Shown: positions 27,880-37,675 of the stretch, piece by piece
How positions within the stretch are numbered: the stretch's first letter is position 1
Layout of the letters: the number at the start of each line of letters is the position of its first letter
Assembly (NCBI GenBank): GCA_002342585.1
Contig: DDQG01000016.1
Location: 62,001 to 126,000, forward strand
DNA: 64,000 bases
Source: Prevotellaceae bacterium UBA2448
GTDB taxonomy: Bacteria > Bacteroidota > Bacteroidia > Bacteroidales > Bacteroidaceae
Direction of reading: 5' to 3'
Position numbers and translations under genes: made by a program
The notes under the pieces: generated by a model
The model's database searches: none
Told to the model about the DNA's origin: nothing
The model's input: only the letters and a program-made list of their open reading frames with translations

Positions 27880-30453
27880 TTAAGCCATCTCAGGTAGTTC
27901 GAGCCACTTGAGGTAACAGAAATCCTGACGGTGAGGTAGGTTCTTGTTCTTTGGGTACATACGAACTGCACTCTTGTACTGTCCGAACTGATGAGGGCTC
28001 AAGTTAGCTTCGAAAGTATAGTTGTTGCCTTCGTGACCTGTTACCTCCAATTGCTCTACGGAGTAAACGCGTTCTTCGCCGTCTTTGTTGATATCGATAT
28101 TTACTTTCTCCAGTGCAACTGCGTCGTTCAGACCTTGTTCGTTGATGACATACTTCAAGTGGTACTGCTGTCCTGCATCTACACCTGTTGCAGGGAAGTC
28201 CCATTCTGCAGAAACTACACTGATGCTATCCCAGCGCTCTGCTACGGTTTCCTTCCAAAGTGCAATCTCCTTAGCCAGACGATAGTTGTCTTTTGAGATT
28301 TCCTTGAAACGTTTAGCCTGCTTCTCATAGAACTTACTGTAATAGTCATCCAACTGGCGCTTCATTGTGTAGTGAGGTGCAATCTGTGCAATAGAATTCT
28401 TGATGACCTGAATCCATCCTCTTGAAAGACCATTCTCATCCTTGTCATAATATAGAGGAGTAATCTCGGTTTCAAGCAGAGTGTAGATAGTAGCTGCATC
28501 GAGTTTGTCCTGATTGTCTTGATTCTTGTAAGTGCGCTTTTCGGTAAGAGCCCATCCAGCACCTTCACGATAACCTTCGAGCCACCATCCGTCTTTCACA
28601 CTGAGGTTGACAACACCATTCATTTCTGCTTTCTCACCAGATGTACCTGATGCTTCCAGTGGACGTGTTGGTGTGTTCATCCAGATGTCAACACCTGAAA
28701 CGAGACGACGAGCCAACAGGAAATCATAGTCTTCTACGAAAATAATTCTTCCTTGGAACTCAGGACGCTGTGAGATTTCATATATGTATTTGATAAGTCC
28801 TTGTCCAGCGCCGTCAGCAGGGTGTGCTTTTCCTGCAAAAAGGAAAATAACTGGTCGTTTAGGATTGTTTACTATGCGACTAAGGCGTTCAAGATCTGTA
28901 AACAGCAAGTGTGCACGCTTGTAAGTTGCAAATCGACGACAGAATCCGATAACAAGTGCGTTAGGGTCGAAGCGTTCCAGCAATTTAACCACACGAGATG
29001 GGTCGCCTTGATTCTTTAGCCAGGTTTCCTTGTATTGTTCTGCAACATACTCAAAGAGTTTTTTCTTGAGAGCCTTACGAACTTCCCATATTTCCTCATC
29101 TGGGCAGTTGTAGATGCCATGCCAAATTTCTTCGTTGGATTGGTCGCTCATGTGTTTCGGGTCAAAATACTTAGCGTAAACAGCTCGCCATTCAGCAGCA
29201 CACCATGTAGGGAAGTGAACACCGTTAGTAACGTATCCAACGTGATTCTCCTCAGGATAGTAACCAGCCCAGATGTTTGCAAACATCTTTTGGCTAACCT
29301 TTCCGTGAAGCATAGACACGCCATTGACTTCTTGACAAGTGTTGCATGCAAATGTACTCATACAGAACTTCTCGCCGTGGTCGTCAGGATTGGTACGTCC
29401 CATACCGATGAATTCGTCCCAAGTGATACCCAACTTCTGTGGATAACTGCCCATGTACTTGCCGAAAAGACCTTCTTCGAAATAGTCATGACCAGCTGGA
29501 ACCGGAGTATGTACAGTATAGAGTGAAGAAGCACGGACCAATTCCATTGCTTGGTTGAAAGTAAGTCCTTCTTCGATGTAATCGCACAGACGTTGCAGGT
29601 TACAGAGAGCAGCATGTCCTTCGTTACAGTGGTATATATCCTTCTTGATACCAAGTTTTTTCAACAGGAGCATACCTCCGATACCTAACAGGATTTCTTG
29701 CTTCAGACGGTTTTCCCAGTCGCCACCGTAGAGTGAGTGAGTAATTGGTTTGTCGAATTCAGAGTTCATCTCATTGTCGGTATCAAGCAAGTAGAGCTTT
29801 ACACGTCCTACATTCACGCGCCATACGTATGCATGTACGTGATAATTGTTGTAAGGAACATCAACAACAAGTGGGTTGCCGTCCTCGTCAAGTTGGCGTT
29901 CGATAGGTAGTGAACCGAAGTTCTGGCTTTCGTAGTTTGCAATCTGTTGTCCGTCCATTGAAAGACTCTGAGTAAAGTATCCGAAGCGATAAAGGAAACC
30001 GATAGCACACATATCTACATTGCTATCACTTGCTTCTTTTATGTAGTCGCCGGCAAGCATACCCAAACCTCCACTATATATTTTTAGGGCTGAGTGAATG
30101 CCGTATTCCATACAGAAGTAAGCCACAGAAGGACGTTTCTTGTCTGGTTCTACATCAATATACTTTCGGAACTTAGCATATACATCGTTGATACGCTTCA
30201 TTAGAACTTCATCCTTCATGATTTCTTCTTTGCGAGCGTAGCTCAGACGCTCCAGAAGCATCACCGGGTTGTGCTTTACGTCGTGATAGATTTCTGGATC
30301 AAGGTCGCGGAAAAGGTCTCGTGCCTCAAAGTTCCATACCCACCACATGTTGTGAGCCAGTTCGTCCAGACACTTGAGTTTCTCTGGAAGTGTTGCCTTA
30401 ACGGTCAGTACTCTCCATTGCGGAGCATTTGCATAGTCAGCTTTAATTTTCAT
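27880..30453 (-). CDS. glgP: Alpha-glucan (glycogen/maltodextrin) phosphorylase
   Basis: The 857-residue enzyme belongs to the GT35 branch with an N-terminal DUF3417 region ([23 protein letters not shown], about 30-55). The PLP-binding region reads [17 protein letters not shown], containing the cofactor lysine, and CNEGHAAL and the phosphate/glucan-site residues are present. It releases glucose 1-phosphate from alpha-1,4-glucans. It is 31 bp downstream of pfkA in the same operon, coupling glycogen breakdown to glycolysis, and ends at a strong terminator. Confidence 0.95.
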   Translation of the reverse strand: MKIKADYANAPQWRVLTVKATLPEKLKCLDELAHNMWWVWNFEARDLFRDLDPEIYHDVKHNPVMLLERLSYARKEEIMKDEVLMKRINDVYAKFRKYIDVEPDKKRPSVAYFCMEYGIHSALKIYSGGLGMLAGDYIKEASDSNVDMCAIGFLYRFGYFTQSLSMDGQQIANYESQNFGSLPIERQLDEDGNPLVVDVPYNNYHVHAYVWRVNVGRVKLYLLDTDNEMNSEFDKPITHSLYGGDWENRLKQEILLGIGGMLLLKKLGIKKDIYHCNEGHAALCNLQRLCDYIEEGLTFNQAMELVRASSLYTVHTPVPAGHDYFEEGLFGKYMGSYPQKLGITWDEFIGMGRTNPDDHGEKFCMSTFACNTCQEVNGVSMLHGKVSQKMFANIWAGYYPEENHVGYVTNGVHFPTWCAAEWRAVYAKYFDPKHMSDQSNEEIWHGIYNCPDEEIWEVRKALKKKLFEYVAEQYKETWLKNQGDPSRVVKLLERFDPNALVIGFCRRFATYKRAHLLFTDLERLSRIVNNPKRPVIFLFAGKAHPADGAGQGLIKYIYEISQRPEFQGRIIFVEDYDFLLARRLVSGVDIWMNTPTRPLEASGTSGEKAEMNGVVNLSVKDGWWLEGYREGAGWALTEKRTYKNQDNQDKLDAATIYTLLETEITPLYYDKDENGLSRGWIQVIKNSIAQIAPHYTMKRQLDDYYSKFYEKQAKRFKEISKDNYRLAKEIALWKETVAERWDSISVVSAEWDFPATGVDAGQQYHLKYVINEQGLNDAVALEKVNIDINKDGEERVYSVEQLEVTGHEGNNYTFEANLSPHQFGQYKSAVRMYPKNKNLPHRQDFCYLKWLELPEMA

Positions 30454-30484
30454 AAGTTATTTAAGTTTGGTTTTAGTTTTTTGA

Positions 30485-31462
30485 TTAAATACTCAGTTCG
30501 TTGAGCACCGTGATAAGACGCTTGTCAAAACGTTTGTCGGTACGGATACACTCGCTGAATGGTACATATACAACATCGTCGTTGCGATAGCCTACCATTA
30601 CATTGCGTTGACCCTGCATGATGGCTCTAATAGCTCCTACGCCCATACAACTGGCAAACACACGATCCATAGCGGAAGGACTTCCACCGCGTTGTAAGTG
30701 CCCAAGAATGGATACTCGTACATCGAAATTAGGGAATTCCTTCTTTACGCGGTCGGCATAGTAAAGTGCGCCACACTTAGGACTCTCGGAAACAATGACT
30801 ATACATGACTTTTTGGATTTGCGTATGCCGCGAGCCATGAATTCTGCCAATTGGTCCACATCGGTTGTCTCTTCAGGTACGATTGCAGCTTCAGCACCAC
30901 AAGCGATAGCGCAGTTTTGTGCTAAGAATCCTGCATCTCGACCCATTACCTCGACAAAGAAAATTCGTTCGTGCGAGTTGGCTGTGTCACGTATGCGGTC
31001 CACACACTCCATGATGGTGTTCATCGTAGTGTCATAACCGATGGTTGAATCGGTGCCATACAAATCATTGTCGATAGTACAAGGAATGCCAATTACCGGA
31101 AAATCGTATTCAGTACCGAATTCCCATGCACCAGTAAGCGAACCGTTGCCGCCGATAACTATCAGAGCATCGATTTCTTCCTTCTTGCATACTTCAAAGG
31201 CTTTCTTCTTGCCCTCGGGTGTCATAAAATCTTTGCTACGCGCAGTCTTCAGTATGGTACCGCCTCGTGTTATGATACCGCTTACGTCTTCAGTTGTGAA
31301 AGTTTTTACTTCACCATTGATGAGTCCTTCGTAACCGCGGTAAATACCCTTGACGGTAAAGCCGTTGCAAATACCAGAACGTGTGACGGCTCGTATAGCT
31401 GCATTCATGCCAGGAGCATCGCCTCCAGATGTTAGAACACCGATAGTTTTAATCTTACTCAT
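30485..31462 (-). CDS. pfkA: 6-phosphofructokinase
   Basis: The 325-residue protein has the PfkA layout: [17 protein letters not shown] at the N-terminus, [12 protein letters not shown], the catalytic [31 protein letters not shown] and [12 protein letters not shown]. It phosphorylates fructose 6-phosphate. The nucleotide motif reads GGNGSLTGA; the glycine after Asn favours ATP rather than pyrophosphate as donor, but the usual Asp of GGDGS is Asn. It is the first gene of the pfkA-glgP operon and is divergent from sufS. Confidence 0.95.
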   Translation of the reverse strand: MSKIKTIGVLTSGGDAPGMNAAIRAVTRSGICNGFTVKGIYRGYEGLINGEVKTFTTEDVSGIITRGGTILKTARSKDFMTPEGKKKAFEVCKKEEIDALIVIGGNGSLTGAWEFGTEYDFPVIGIPCTIDNDLYGTDSTIGYDTTMNTIMECVDRIRDTANSHERIFFVEVMGRDAGFLAQNCAIACGAEAAIVPEETTDVDQLAEFMARGIRKSKKSCIVIVSESPKCGALYYADRVKKEFPNFDVRVSILGHLQRGGSPSAMDRVFASCMGVGAIRAIMQGQRNVMVGYRNDDVVYVPFSECIRTDKRFDKRLITVLNELSI

Positions 31463-31523
31463 GGTTAGTTATTTTTATAGTTATGCAATGTTATTAGATT
31501 ACTGAATTCTGGTTGTGAAAATG

Positions 31524-31554
31524 CAAAGGTAATAAACTGAAATTTTATTTCAAT
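31524..31554 (-). promoter_or_regulatory. Promoter of pfkA-glgP
   Basis: On the minus strand ATTG (31554-31551, one mismatch), 19 bp, TACCTTTG (31531-31524). About 60 bp upstream of the pfkA ATG. Confidence 0.7.
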
Positions 31555-31650
31555 GTTTTTTTTATCGTTTTTTCTAATTAATCCTGCTATTTTTTTTGTT
31601 TCGCCTTTTAGTAGTGATATTTCAACCTGCCAAAAAGTAACTACTGATGA

Positions 31651-31680
31651 TTTGATATCATAAAAAATGTAGTACCTTTG
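31651..31680 (+). promoter_or_regulatory. Promoter of sufS
   Basis: TTTG (31651-31654), 18 bp, TACCTTTG (31673-31680). The ATG is at 31701, so the leader is about 15 bases. Confidence 0.75.
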
Positions 31681-31700
31681 CAGCATAAAACTAAGGATGT

Positions 31701-32915
31701 ATGTACGATATAGCTGCAATAAGACAGGATTTCCCGATATTAGGGAGGGAAGTGTACAAGAAACCATTGGTGTATTTGGACAACGGGGCAACGACTCAGA
31801 AGCCTCGTCAGGTGGTTGACGCTATGGTAGATGAATACTACAACGTGAATGCCAATGTGCATCGCGGTGTGCACTTTTTGTCGCAGCAGGCTACCGATTT
31901 GCATGAGCAGAGTCGCGAAAGAGTTCGTCAGTTTATCAATGCCCAAAGTACATCGGAGATTGTGTTTACTCGTGGTACTACTGAGAGTATCAACTTATTA
32001 GCATTTTGTTTTGGTGAAGCTTTTGTGCATGAGGGTGACGAAATTGTTGTGACGGAGATGGAACACCATAGCAATATAGTACCTTGGCAGATGATGTGTG
32101 AGAGGAAAGGCGCTAAATTAAAAGTGATTCCTATTACTGACGACGGGCGTTTGTGTATGGATGCATATCGCCAGATGTTGAACGAAAAGACACGACTCGT
32201 TTGTTGCACTCATGTGAGCAATGTGTTAGGTACAATTAATCCTGTAAAAGAAATTGTAAAAATTGCCCATTCCAACGGAAGTTTAGTCCTTATTGACGGA
32301 GCACAGTCAACTCCTCACTTTGCTATTGATGTGCAGGATGTGGATTGTGATTTCTTCGCCTTTTCCGGACATAAAATCTATGCGCCTACTGGTATTGGTG
32401 TGCTTTACGGAAAGGAACAGCTAATGGAGAAACTGCCTCCGTATCAAGGTGGTGGAGAAATGATTCAAAAGGTTACCTTCGAGAAAACGACATATAATGA
32501 CCTCCCATATAAATTTGAAGCAGGTACTCCTGATTACGTGGCTTCTCATGCTCTGGCAGCGGCTCTTGATTATGTGAGCAAGTTGGGAATGGATAATATT
32601 TTTAAGCATGAACAGGAACTGACTACTTATGCTATTGCAAAGCTCCAGGAGATTGAAGGCATGCGTATATTCGGTCCTGTGGAAGGGCGTGATGCAGTTA
32701 TTAGTTTTCTTGTAGGCAATATACATCATCTGGATATGGGTACATTGCTTGACCGTCTTGGTATTGCTGTGAGAACAGGTCATCACTGTGCGGAACCTTT
32801 GATGAATCGTCTTGGTATTACAGGTACTGTTCGTGCTTCGTTCGGTTTGTACAACACGAAAGACGAAGTGGATGTACTTGTGGCAGGAGTGAAGCGCGTG
32901 GCTCAAATGTTTTGA
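31701..32915 (+). CDS. sufS: Cysteine desulfurase SufS
   Basis: The 404-residue PLP enzyme takes sulfur from cysteine as a persulfide for Fe-S assembly. The PLP lysine lies in FFAFSGHKIYAPTGIGVLYG, the PLP-stacking His in THVSNVLGTINPV, and the persulfide cysteine in RTGHHCAEPLM. The RxGHHCA motif and short active loop identify the SufS (group II) type rather than IscS. An AAGG sequence precedes the ATG. It is separated from sufBCD by OmpA and the pfkA-glgP operon. Confidence 0.97.
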   Translation: MYDIAAIRQDFPILGREVYKKPLVYLDNGATTQKPRQVVDAMVDEYYNVNANVHRGVHFLSQQATDLHEQSRERVRQFINAQSTSEIVFTRGTTESINLLAFCFGEAFVHEGDEIVVTEMEHHSNIVPWQMMCERKGAKLKVIPITDDGRLCMDAYRQMLNEKTRLVCCTHVSNVLGTINPVKEIVKIAHSNGSLVLIDGAQSTPHFAIDVQDVDCDFFAFSGHKIYAPTGIGVLYGKEQLMEKLPPYQGGGEMIQKVTFEKTTYNDLPYKFEAGTPDYVASHALAAALDYVSKLGMDNIFKHEQELTTYAIAKLQEIEGMRIFGPVEGRDAVISFLVGNIHHLDMGTLLDRLGIAVRTGHHCAEPLMNRLGITGTVRASFGLYNTKDEVDVLVAGVKRVAQMF

Positions 32916-32946
32916 TAGTTGACAGTTGATAGTTGACAGTTGATAG
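32912..32946 (+). repeat. Five heptamers (TTGAYAG) across the sufS stop codon
   Basis: TTGATAG, TTGACAG, TTGATAG, TTGACAG, TTGATAG are contiguous; the TGA stop codon of sufS is inside the first unit. Confidence 0.9.
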
Positions 32947-32950
32947 TTTC

Positions 32951-32968
32951 TGCTTTGTAAACAAAGCA
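32951..32968 (+). terminator. Palindrome after sufS, probable terminator
   Basis: TGCTTTGTAAACAAAGCA is an 18-bp perfect palindrome (7-bp stem, 4-base loop) followed by TTTGTTTG. It lies between the sufS heptamers and the leuS promoter. Confidence 0.5.
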
Positions 32969-33009
32969 TTTGTTTGTCGTTTCTTTGTGTTTTTTTCGCA
33001 AAAAATACT

Positions 33010-33017
33010 TACCTTCG
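33010..33017 (+). promoter_or_regulatory. Possible -7 element of leuS promoter
   Basis: TACCTTCG matches the TTCG variant of the -7 consensus and lies 27 bp before the leuS ATG. The nearest TTTG is 22 bp upstream (32984-32987), which is longer than usual. Confidence 0.4.
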
Positions 33018-33044
33018 CGTCAAATTTACAATAACTTAGAAACG

Positions 33045-35885
33045 ATGGAATATAATTTTAGAGAAATTGAGCAAAAGTGGCAGAAGAAATGGGTTGAAAA
33101 TAAGACCTATAAGACCACTGAGGATGCAAGCAAGAAGAAATTTTATGTTTTGAATATGTTCCCATATCCAAGTGGTGCAGGTCTTCATGTAGGTCATCCG
33201 CTTGGATATATTGCAAGTGACATATATGCCCGCGCAAAACGTTTGCAGGGTTATAACGTTCTTAATCCTATGGGTTATGATGCCTATGGACTTCCTGCTG
33301 AACAGTATGCCATACAAACAGGTCAGCATCCAGAGGTGACTACAGTAGCAAACATAAACCGCTACCGCGAACAGCTGGATAAGATAGGATTCTGTTTTGA
33401 CTGGGATAGGGAAGTGCGCACTTGCGACCCTGCTTACTACCATTGGACTCAGTGGGCATTCCAGAAGATGTTTGCTTCATATTTTGACAACAAACTGCAG
33501 AAGGCTCAGCCCATCGAACAACTGATACAGCATTTCGAAAAAGAAGGCAGCAAAGATATTGACGTGGCACAGACGGAAGACCTTTGTTTTACTGCTGAAG
33601 AATGGAAGTCATGGGATGAGAAGAAGAAGTCTGATGTACTCATGAACTATCGTATTGCCTTTATGGGTGAGACGATGGTAAACTGGTGTGCAGGACTTGG
33701 AACAGTGCTTGCAAACGATGAGGTAGTTGATGGTGTGAGTGTGCGTGGTGGTTATCCTGTTGAACAGAAAAAGATGCGTCAGTGGTGTCTGCGTGTAAGT
33801 GCTTATGCTCAGCGTTTGCTCGATGGACTCGATACCATTCAGTGGAGCGATTCCATCAAGGAAACACAGAAAAACTGGATAGGTCGCAGTGAAGGTACCG
33901 AAGTGGAATTCAAAATTGCCGATTCAGACGAGAGTTTCACAATCTTCACAACCCGTGCTGATACTATGTTCGGTGTTACATTTATGGTTCTTGCACCTGA
34001 AAGTGAACTTGTTGACAAAGTAACTACAGCAGAACAGAAGTCAGCGGTAGAGGAATATGTGAAGTATGTGAAGGGCAGAACAGAACGTGAACGTATGATA
34101 GACCATAAAGTAACAGGTGTATTTACAGGTTCCTATGCTATCAATCCGTTTACAGGAGAAAAAAACCCTATTTGGGTGTCAGAATATGTGCTTGCCGGTT
34201 ATGGAACAGGTGCTATCATGGCTGTGCCTGCTCATGATAGTCGTGACTATGCCTTTGCAAAACACTTCAATCTGCCAATCATTCCGTTGATAGAGGGTGC
34301 TGATGTAAGCGAAGAAAGTTATGATGCCAAAGAAGGTATAGTAACCAATTCACCTCGCAAAGACGTGACCCCATACATCGACTTCAGTCTGAACGGTATG
34401 ACAGTCAAGGAAGCCATTGCTGCAACAAAAGTGTATGTGAAAGAACATGGATTAGGTCGTGTGAAGGTTAATTATCGTCTTCGCGATGCTATCTTCAGTC
34501 GTCAGCGCTATTGGGGTGAACCATTCCCAGTTTATTACAAGAATGGTGTGCCAACAATGATTCCAGAGGAGTGCTTGCCAATAGAACTGCCGGAGGTTGA
34601 GAAATTCTTGCCTACAGAAACAGGAGAACCACCACTTGGCAATGCAACCGTTTGGGCATGGGATGAAAAGAATAGAAAGATTGTGGAGAACACAAAGATT
34701 GACAACAAGACAGTGTTCCCAATCGAACTTTATACAATGCCTGGATTTGCAGGTAGTTCAGCTTACTACTTGCGTTATATGGATCCGCACAACGACAAGG
34801 CTCTTCTCTCTAAGGAAGCAGCTGAGTACTGGCAGAGTGTTGATCTTTATGTAGGTGGTACAGAACACGCAACAGGTCACCTCATCTATTCTCGTTTCTG
34901 GAATAAATTCCTCTTCGACCTTGGTGTAAGTGTTAAGGAAGAACCGTTCCAAAAACTGATTAACCAGGGTATGATTCAGGGAAGAAGTAACTTCGTTTAT
35001 CGAATCAAAGACACCAATACATTTGTAAGTTTTGACAAGAAAGACGGTTACGACGTAACTCCAATCCACGTTGATGTGAACATAGTAAGTGCCGACATCC
35101 TTGATGTGGAGGCATTCAAACAGTGGCGTCCTGAATACAATGATGCTCAGTTTGTGTTGAACGACGAAGGCAAATATGTCTGCGGATGGGCAGTAGAGAA
35201 GATGTCTAAGTCTATGTTCAATGTGGTGAACCCGGATATGATTGTAGAGAAATTCGGTGCCGACACCTTGCGCCTTTATGAGATGTTCCTTGGTCCTGTA
35301 GAACAAAGTAAACCATGGGACACAAACGGTATAGATGGTTGTCACCGATTCCTTAAGAAACTTTGGAACTTCTTCGTGAAGGATGAAGGTGTGCAGGTTT
35401 CTGACGAACCGGCAACAAAAGAAGAACGTAAGGCTTTGCATACTCTGATAAAAAAGGTAACTCAAGACATTGAACAGTTCTCTTATAACACTTCTGTCGC
35501 GGCCTTTATGGTTTGTCTGAACGAAATGACAAAGATTGGTTCTAAGAGTCGTGAGGTTAAAGAAACTATGGCTGTTCTGATAACTCCGTTCTGTCCTCAC
35601 TTGGCAGAAGAATTGTGGCAGTTGCTTGGTCACAACACCAGTGTATGTGATGCCAAATGGCCTGAATTCAACGATGATTTCCTGAAGGAAGACTCGGTTA
35701 AGATGATGGTTGCATTCAATGGCAAGGCTCGTTTCCCAATGGAATTCCCTGCCGGAGTATCAGCTGCAGATGCTGAGAAGGCTGCATTGGCAAACCCACA
35801 GAGTGAGAAATGGATGGAAGGTTTCCAAGTGGTTAAGGTAATCGTAGTGCCTGGCAAGATGATAAATGTCGTACTGAAAAAATAA
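33045..35885 (+). CDS. leuS: Leucine-tRNA ligase
   Basis: I start at the ATG at 33045 ([16 protein letters not shown]), the usual LeuRS N-terminus; an upstream in-frame start near 32970 would fall in the promoter. The 946-residue class I synthetase has the HIGH-type motif in [16 protein letters not shown], the CP1 editing domain ([19 protein letters not shown] and [16 protein letters not shown]), KMSKS in EKMSKSMFN and a C-terminal anticodon-binding region. It charges tRNA-Leu with leucine. It heads a plus-strand run with the GATase-dipeptidase, mutS and DUF4954 genes. Confidence 0.97.
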   Translation: MEYNFREIEQKWQKKWVENKTYKTTEDASKKKFYVLNMFPYPSGAGLHVGHPLGYIASDIYARAKRLQGYNVLNPMGYDAYGLPAEQYAIQTGQHPEVTTVANINRYREQLDKIGFCFDWDREVRTCDPAYYHWTQWAFQKMFASYFDNKLQKAQPIEQLIQHFEKEGSKDIDVAQTEDLCFTAEEWKSWDEKKKSDVLMNYRIAFMGETMVNWCAGLGTVLANDEVVDGVSVRGGYPVEQKKMRQWCLRVSAYAQRLLDGLDTIQWSDSIKETQKNWIGRSEGTEVEFKIADSDESFTIFTTRADTMFGVTFMVLAPESELVDKVTTAEQKSAVEEYVKYVKGRTERERMIDHKVTGVFTGSYAINPFTGEKNPIWVSEYVLAGYGTGAIMAVPAHDSRDYAFAKHFNLPIIPLIEGADVSEESYDAKEGIVTNSPRKDVTPYIDFSLNGMTVKEAIAATKVYVKEHGLGRVKVNYRLRDAIFSRQRYWGEPFPVYYKNGVPTMIPEECLPIELPEVEKFLPTETGEPPLGNATVWAWDEKNRKIVENTKIDNKTVFPIELYTMPGFAGSSAYYLRYMDPHNDKALLSKEAAEYWQSVDLYVGGTEHATGHLIYSRFWNKFLFDLGVSVKEEPFQKLINQGMIQGRSNFVYRIKDTNTFVSFDKKDGYDVTPIHVDVNIVSADILDVEAFKQWRPEYNDAQFVLNDEGKYVCGWAVEKMSKSMFNVVNPDMIVEKFGADTLRLYEMFLGPVEQSKPWDTNGIDGCHRFLKKLWNFFVKDEGVQVSDEPATKEERKALHTLIKKVTQDIEQFSYNTSVAAFMVCLNEMTKIGSKSREVKETMAVLITPFCPHLAEELWQLLGHNTSVCDAKWPEFNDDFLKEDSVKMMVAFNGKARFPMEFPAGVSAADAEKAALANPQSEKWMEGFQVVKVIVVPGKMINVVLKK

Positions 35886-35907
35886 CTTTTCACATTTCAC
35901 ATTAACT

Positions 35908-37638
35908 ATGAAACGACCAGTTATAGGTATTACGGGCAACTATGCCGACCAGACCTGTACCCTTGCTGAGGGATATTACCAGTCGGTGTTGAAGGCAGGA
36001 GGAATACCCGTAATTATCCCTCCACGATATGTAGAAGAGGGTGATGACTGTTCCGACCTTACAGGAGTACTTGACAACATCGATGGAATCGTGTTCTCGG
36101 GTGGGGGCGACCCCAATCCTTTACTCTTTGGCGAGGAACCTGTTGTACAACTGCATAGCATCACTCCTGAACGCGATTTGCAGGAACTGAAACTGGTTCG
36201 TATGGCGTACGATCGTCAGATTCCTATGTTGGGTATCTGCAAAGGCATACAGATGATTAATGCTGCACTGGGTGGTACTCTTTATCAGGATATACACAGT
36301 CAGAAAGAAGGTGGAGTGTGGGTGAAACACAGTCAGGATGAAGACCGCCGTTTTCCGTCTCACACAGTGAAAGTTGAAAATGGAACTCTGCTTCATAAAC
36401 TATTTGGTAGGGATACTCTGCAGGTGAACAGTTTTCATCATCAGGCGTGCAAGGACATAGCTCCTTGTCTGAGACTCTCTGCCATTTCACCCGACGGAAT
36501 CATCGAAGCTATAGAAAGCAACGAATACAAAAGCATACTTGGTGTCCAGTGGCATCCGGAGACCTTCGTTTTGAGAGATAGCGATGAAATGATGCCTATA
36601 TTCCATTGGCTTATAGGTGAGGCACAGGAATTCAAGGCTGCCCGCGAACTGCATACGAAGATAGTTACACTCGACAGCCATTGCGATAGTCCTATGATTC
36701 TCGCTCCGCAACAGGTTGACTGGGCAGAGGCATTCAGCCGCAGAAATCCCGACCTGCTTGTTGATTTACAGAAAATGGACGAAGGACACCTCGACGGCAC
36801 TATTATGGTAGCTTATTTGGCTCAGGGTGCCCGTGATGAGGAAGGATTAAAGGCTGCAACTGCAAAAGCAAACGATATTCTCTCTAAGATGGAGAATATG
36901 GCTGCCCGCTGTGCCGACAGAGTAGCTATAGCTCGTTGTCCTGACGACCTGCGACGATTGAAGTTGGAGGGCAGACACGGCATTATGTTAGGAATCGAGA
37001 ACGGTTATGCTATCGGAAAAGATATAAAGAACGTAGAAGCATTCCGTAATCGCGGAGTGGTTTATATGACCCTCTGTCATAATGGCGACAATGACATATG
37101 CGACTCTGCAAAGGGAAATAACGAACACGGTGGTGTGAGTCAGTTCGGAGCTGATGTGATTCGAGAGATGAACCGTGTTGGCATGATGGTTGACCTGAGT
37201 CATGGTGGTGAGAAATCATTCTACGATGCACTCGATATATCCGCTCAACCAATTGTGTGCAGTCACTCCTCAGCTAAGGTGCTCTGCGACCATCCTCGCA
37301 ATCTGACCGACGACCAGATGAGAGCACTGGCACAGAAGGGTGGAGTGGCACAAGTAACTTTCTACCACGGATTCCTTAAGTCTGAGGGTGAAGCAAGCAT
37401 CATCGATGCCATAGCCCATCTGAACCATATGGTAAAGATTATGGGTGTGGAACATGTAGGCATCGGAACCGATTTCGACGGTGATGGAGGAGTGAAGGGT
37501 ATTGCTTCTGCAAGCGAACTCATCAATTTTACTCGTCGTCTGCTCCGCGAAAGATATACAAATGAAGAGATTCAGATGCTGTGGGGCGGCAACTTCTTAC
37601 GTGTAATGCAACAGGTTCAGCAGGCAGCAGGAAACTAA
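35908..37638 (+). CDS. Fusion of C26 glutamine amidotransferase and M19 membrane-type dipeptidase
   Basis: The 576-residue protein joins two hydrolases. Residues 1-240 are a gamma-glutamyl-gamma-aminobutyrate hydrolase-type class I amidotransferase: SGGGDPNPLLFGE, the nucleophile in MLGICKGIQMINAALGG, and the catalytic His/Glu in GVQWHPE. Residues about 250-576 are an M19 (renal-type) dipeptidase with zinc ligands in LDSHCDSPM (His-x-Asp), MLGIENGYAIG (Glu), LSHGG and CSHSSAK, and GIGTDFDGDGG. There is no signal peptide, so it is cytoplasmic. The combination suggests stepwise breakdown of a gamma-glutamyl compound and a dipeptide, for example glutathione-like or wall-derived peptides; this is inference. 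Confidence 0.92.
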   Translation: MKRPVIGITGNYADQTCTLAEGYYQSVLKAGGIPVIIPPRYVEEGDDCSDLTGVLDNIDGIVFSGGGDPNPLLFGEEPVVQLHSITPERDLQELKLVRMAYDRQIPMLGICKGIQMINAALGGTLYQDIHSQKEGGVWVKHSQDEDRRFPSHTVKVENGTLLHKLFGRDTLQVNSFHHQACKDIAPCLRLSAISPDGIIEAIESNEYKSILGVQWHPETFVLRDSDEMMPIFHWLIGEAQEFKAARELHTKIVTLDSHCDSPMILAPQQVDWAEAFSRRNPDLLVDLQKMDEGHLDGTIMVAYLAQGARDEEGLKAATAKANDILSKMENMAARCADRVAIARCPDDLRRLKLEGRHGIMLGIENGYAIGKDIKNVEAFRNRGVVYMTLCHNGDNDICDSAKGNNEHGGVSQFGADVIREMNRVGMMVDLSHGGEKSFYDALDISAQPIVCSHSSAKVLCDHPRNLTDDQMRALAQKGGVAQVTFYHGFLKSEGEASIIDAIAHLNHMVKIMGVEHVGIGTDFDGDGGVKGIASASELINFTRRLLRERYTNEEIQMLWGGNFLRVMQQVQQAAGN

Positions 37639-37675
37639 TACAAGATTTAAAAAGTACATGGTAAACAGATAAACG

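Noticed and set aside
32970..33044. N-terminal extension of leuS
   Set aside because: The upstream in-frame start would fall in the terminator/promoter region and add residues absent from LeuRS; the ATG at 33045 gives the normal N-terminus.
34758..35633. Minus-strand frame of 291 codons inside leuS
   Set aside because: Lies opposite conserved LeuRS catalytic sequence; no motif of its own.
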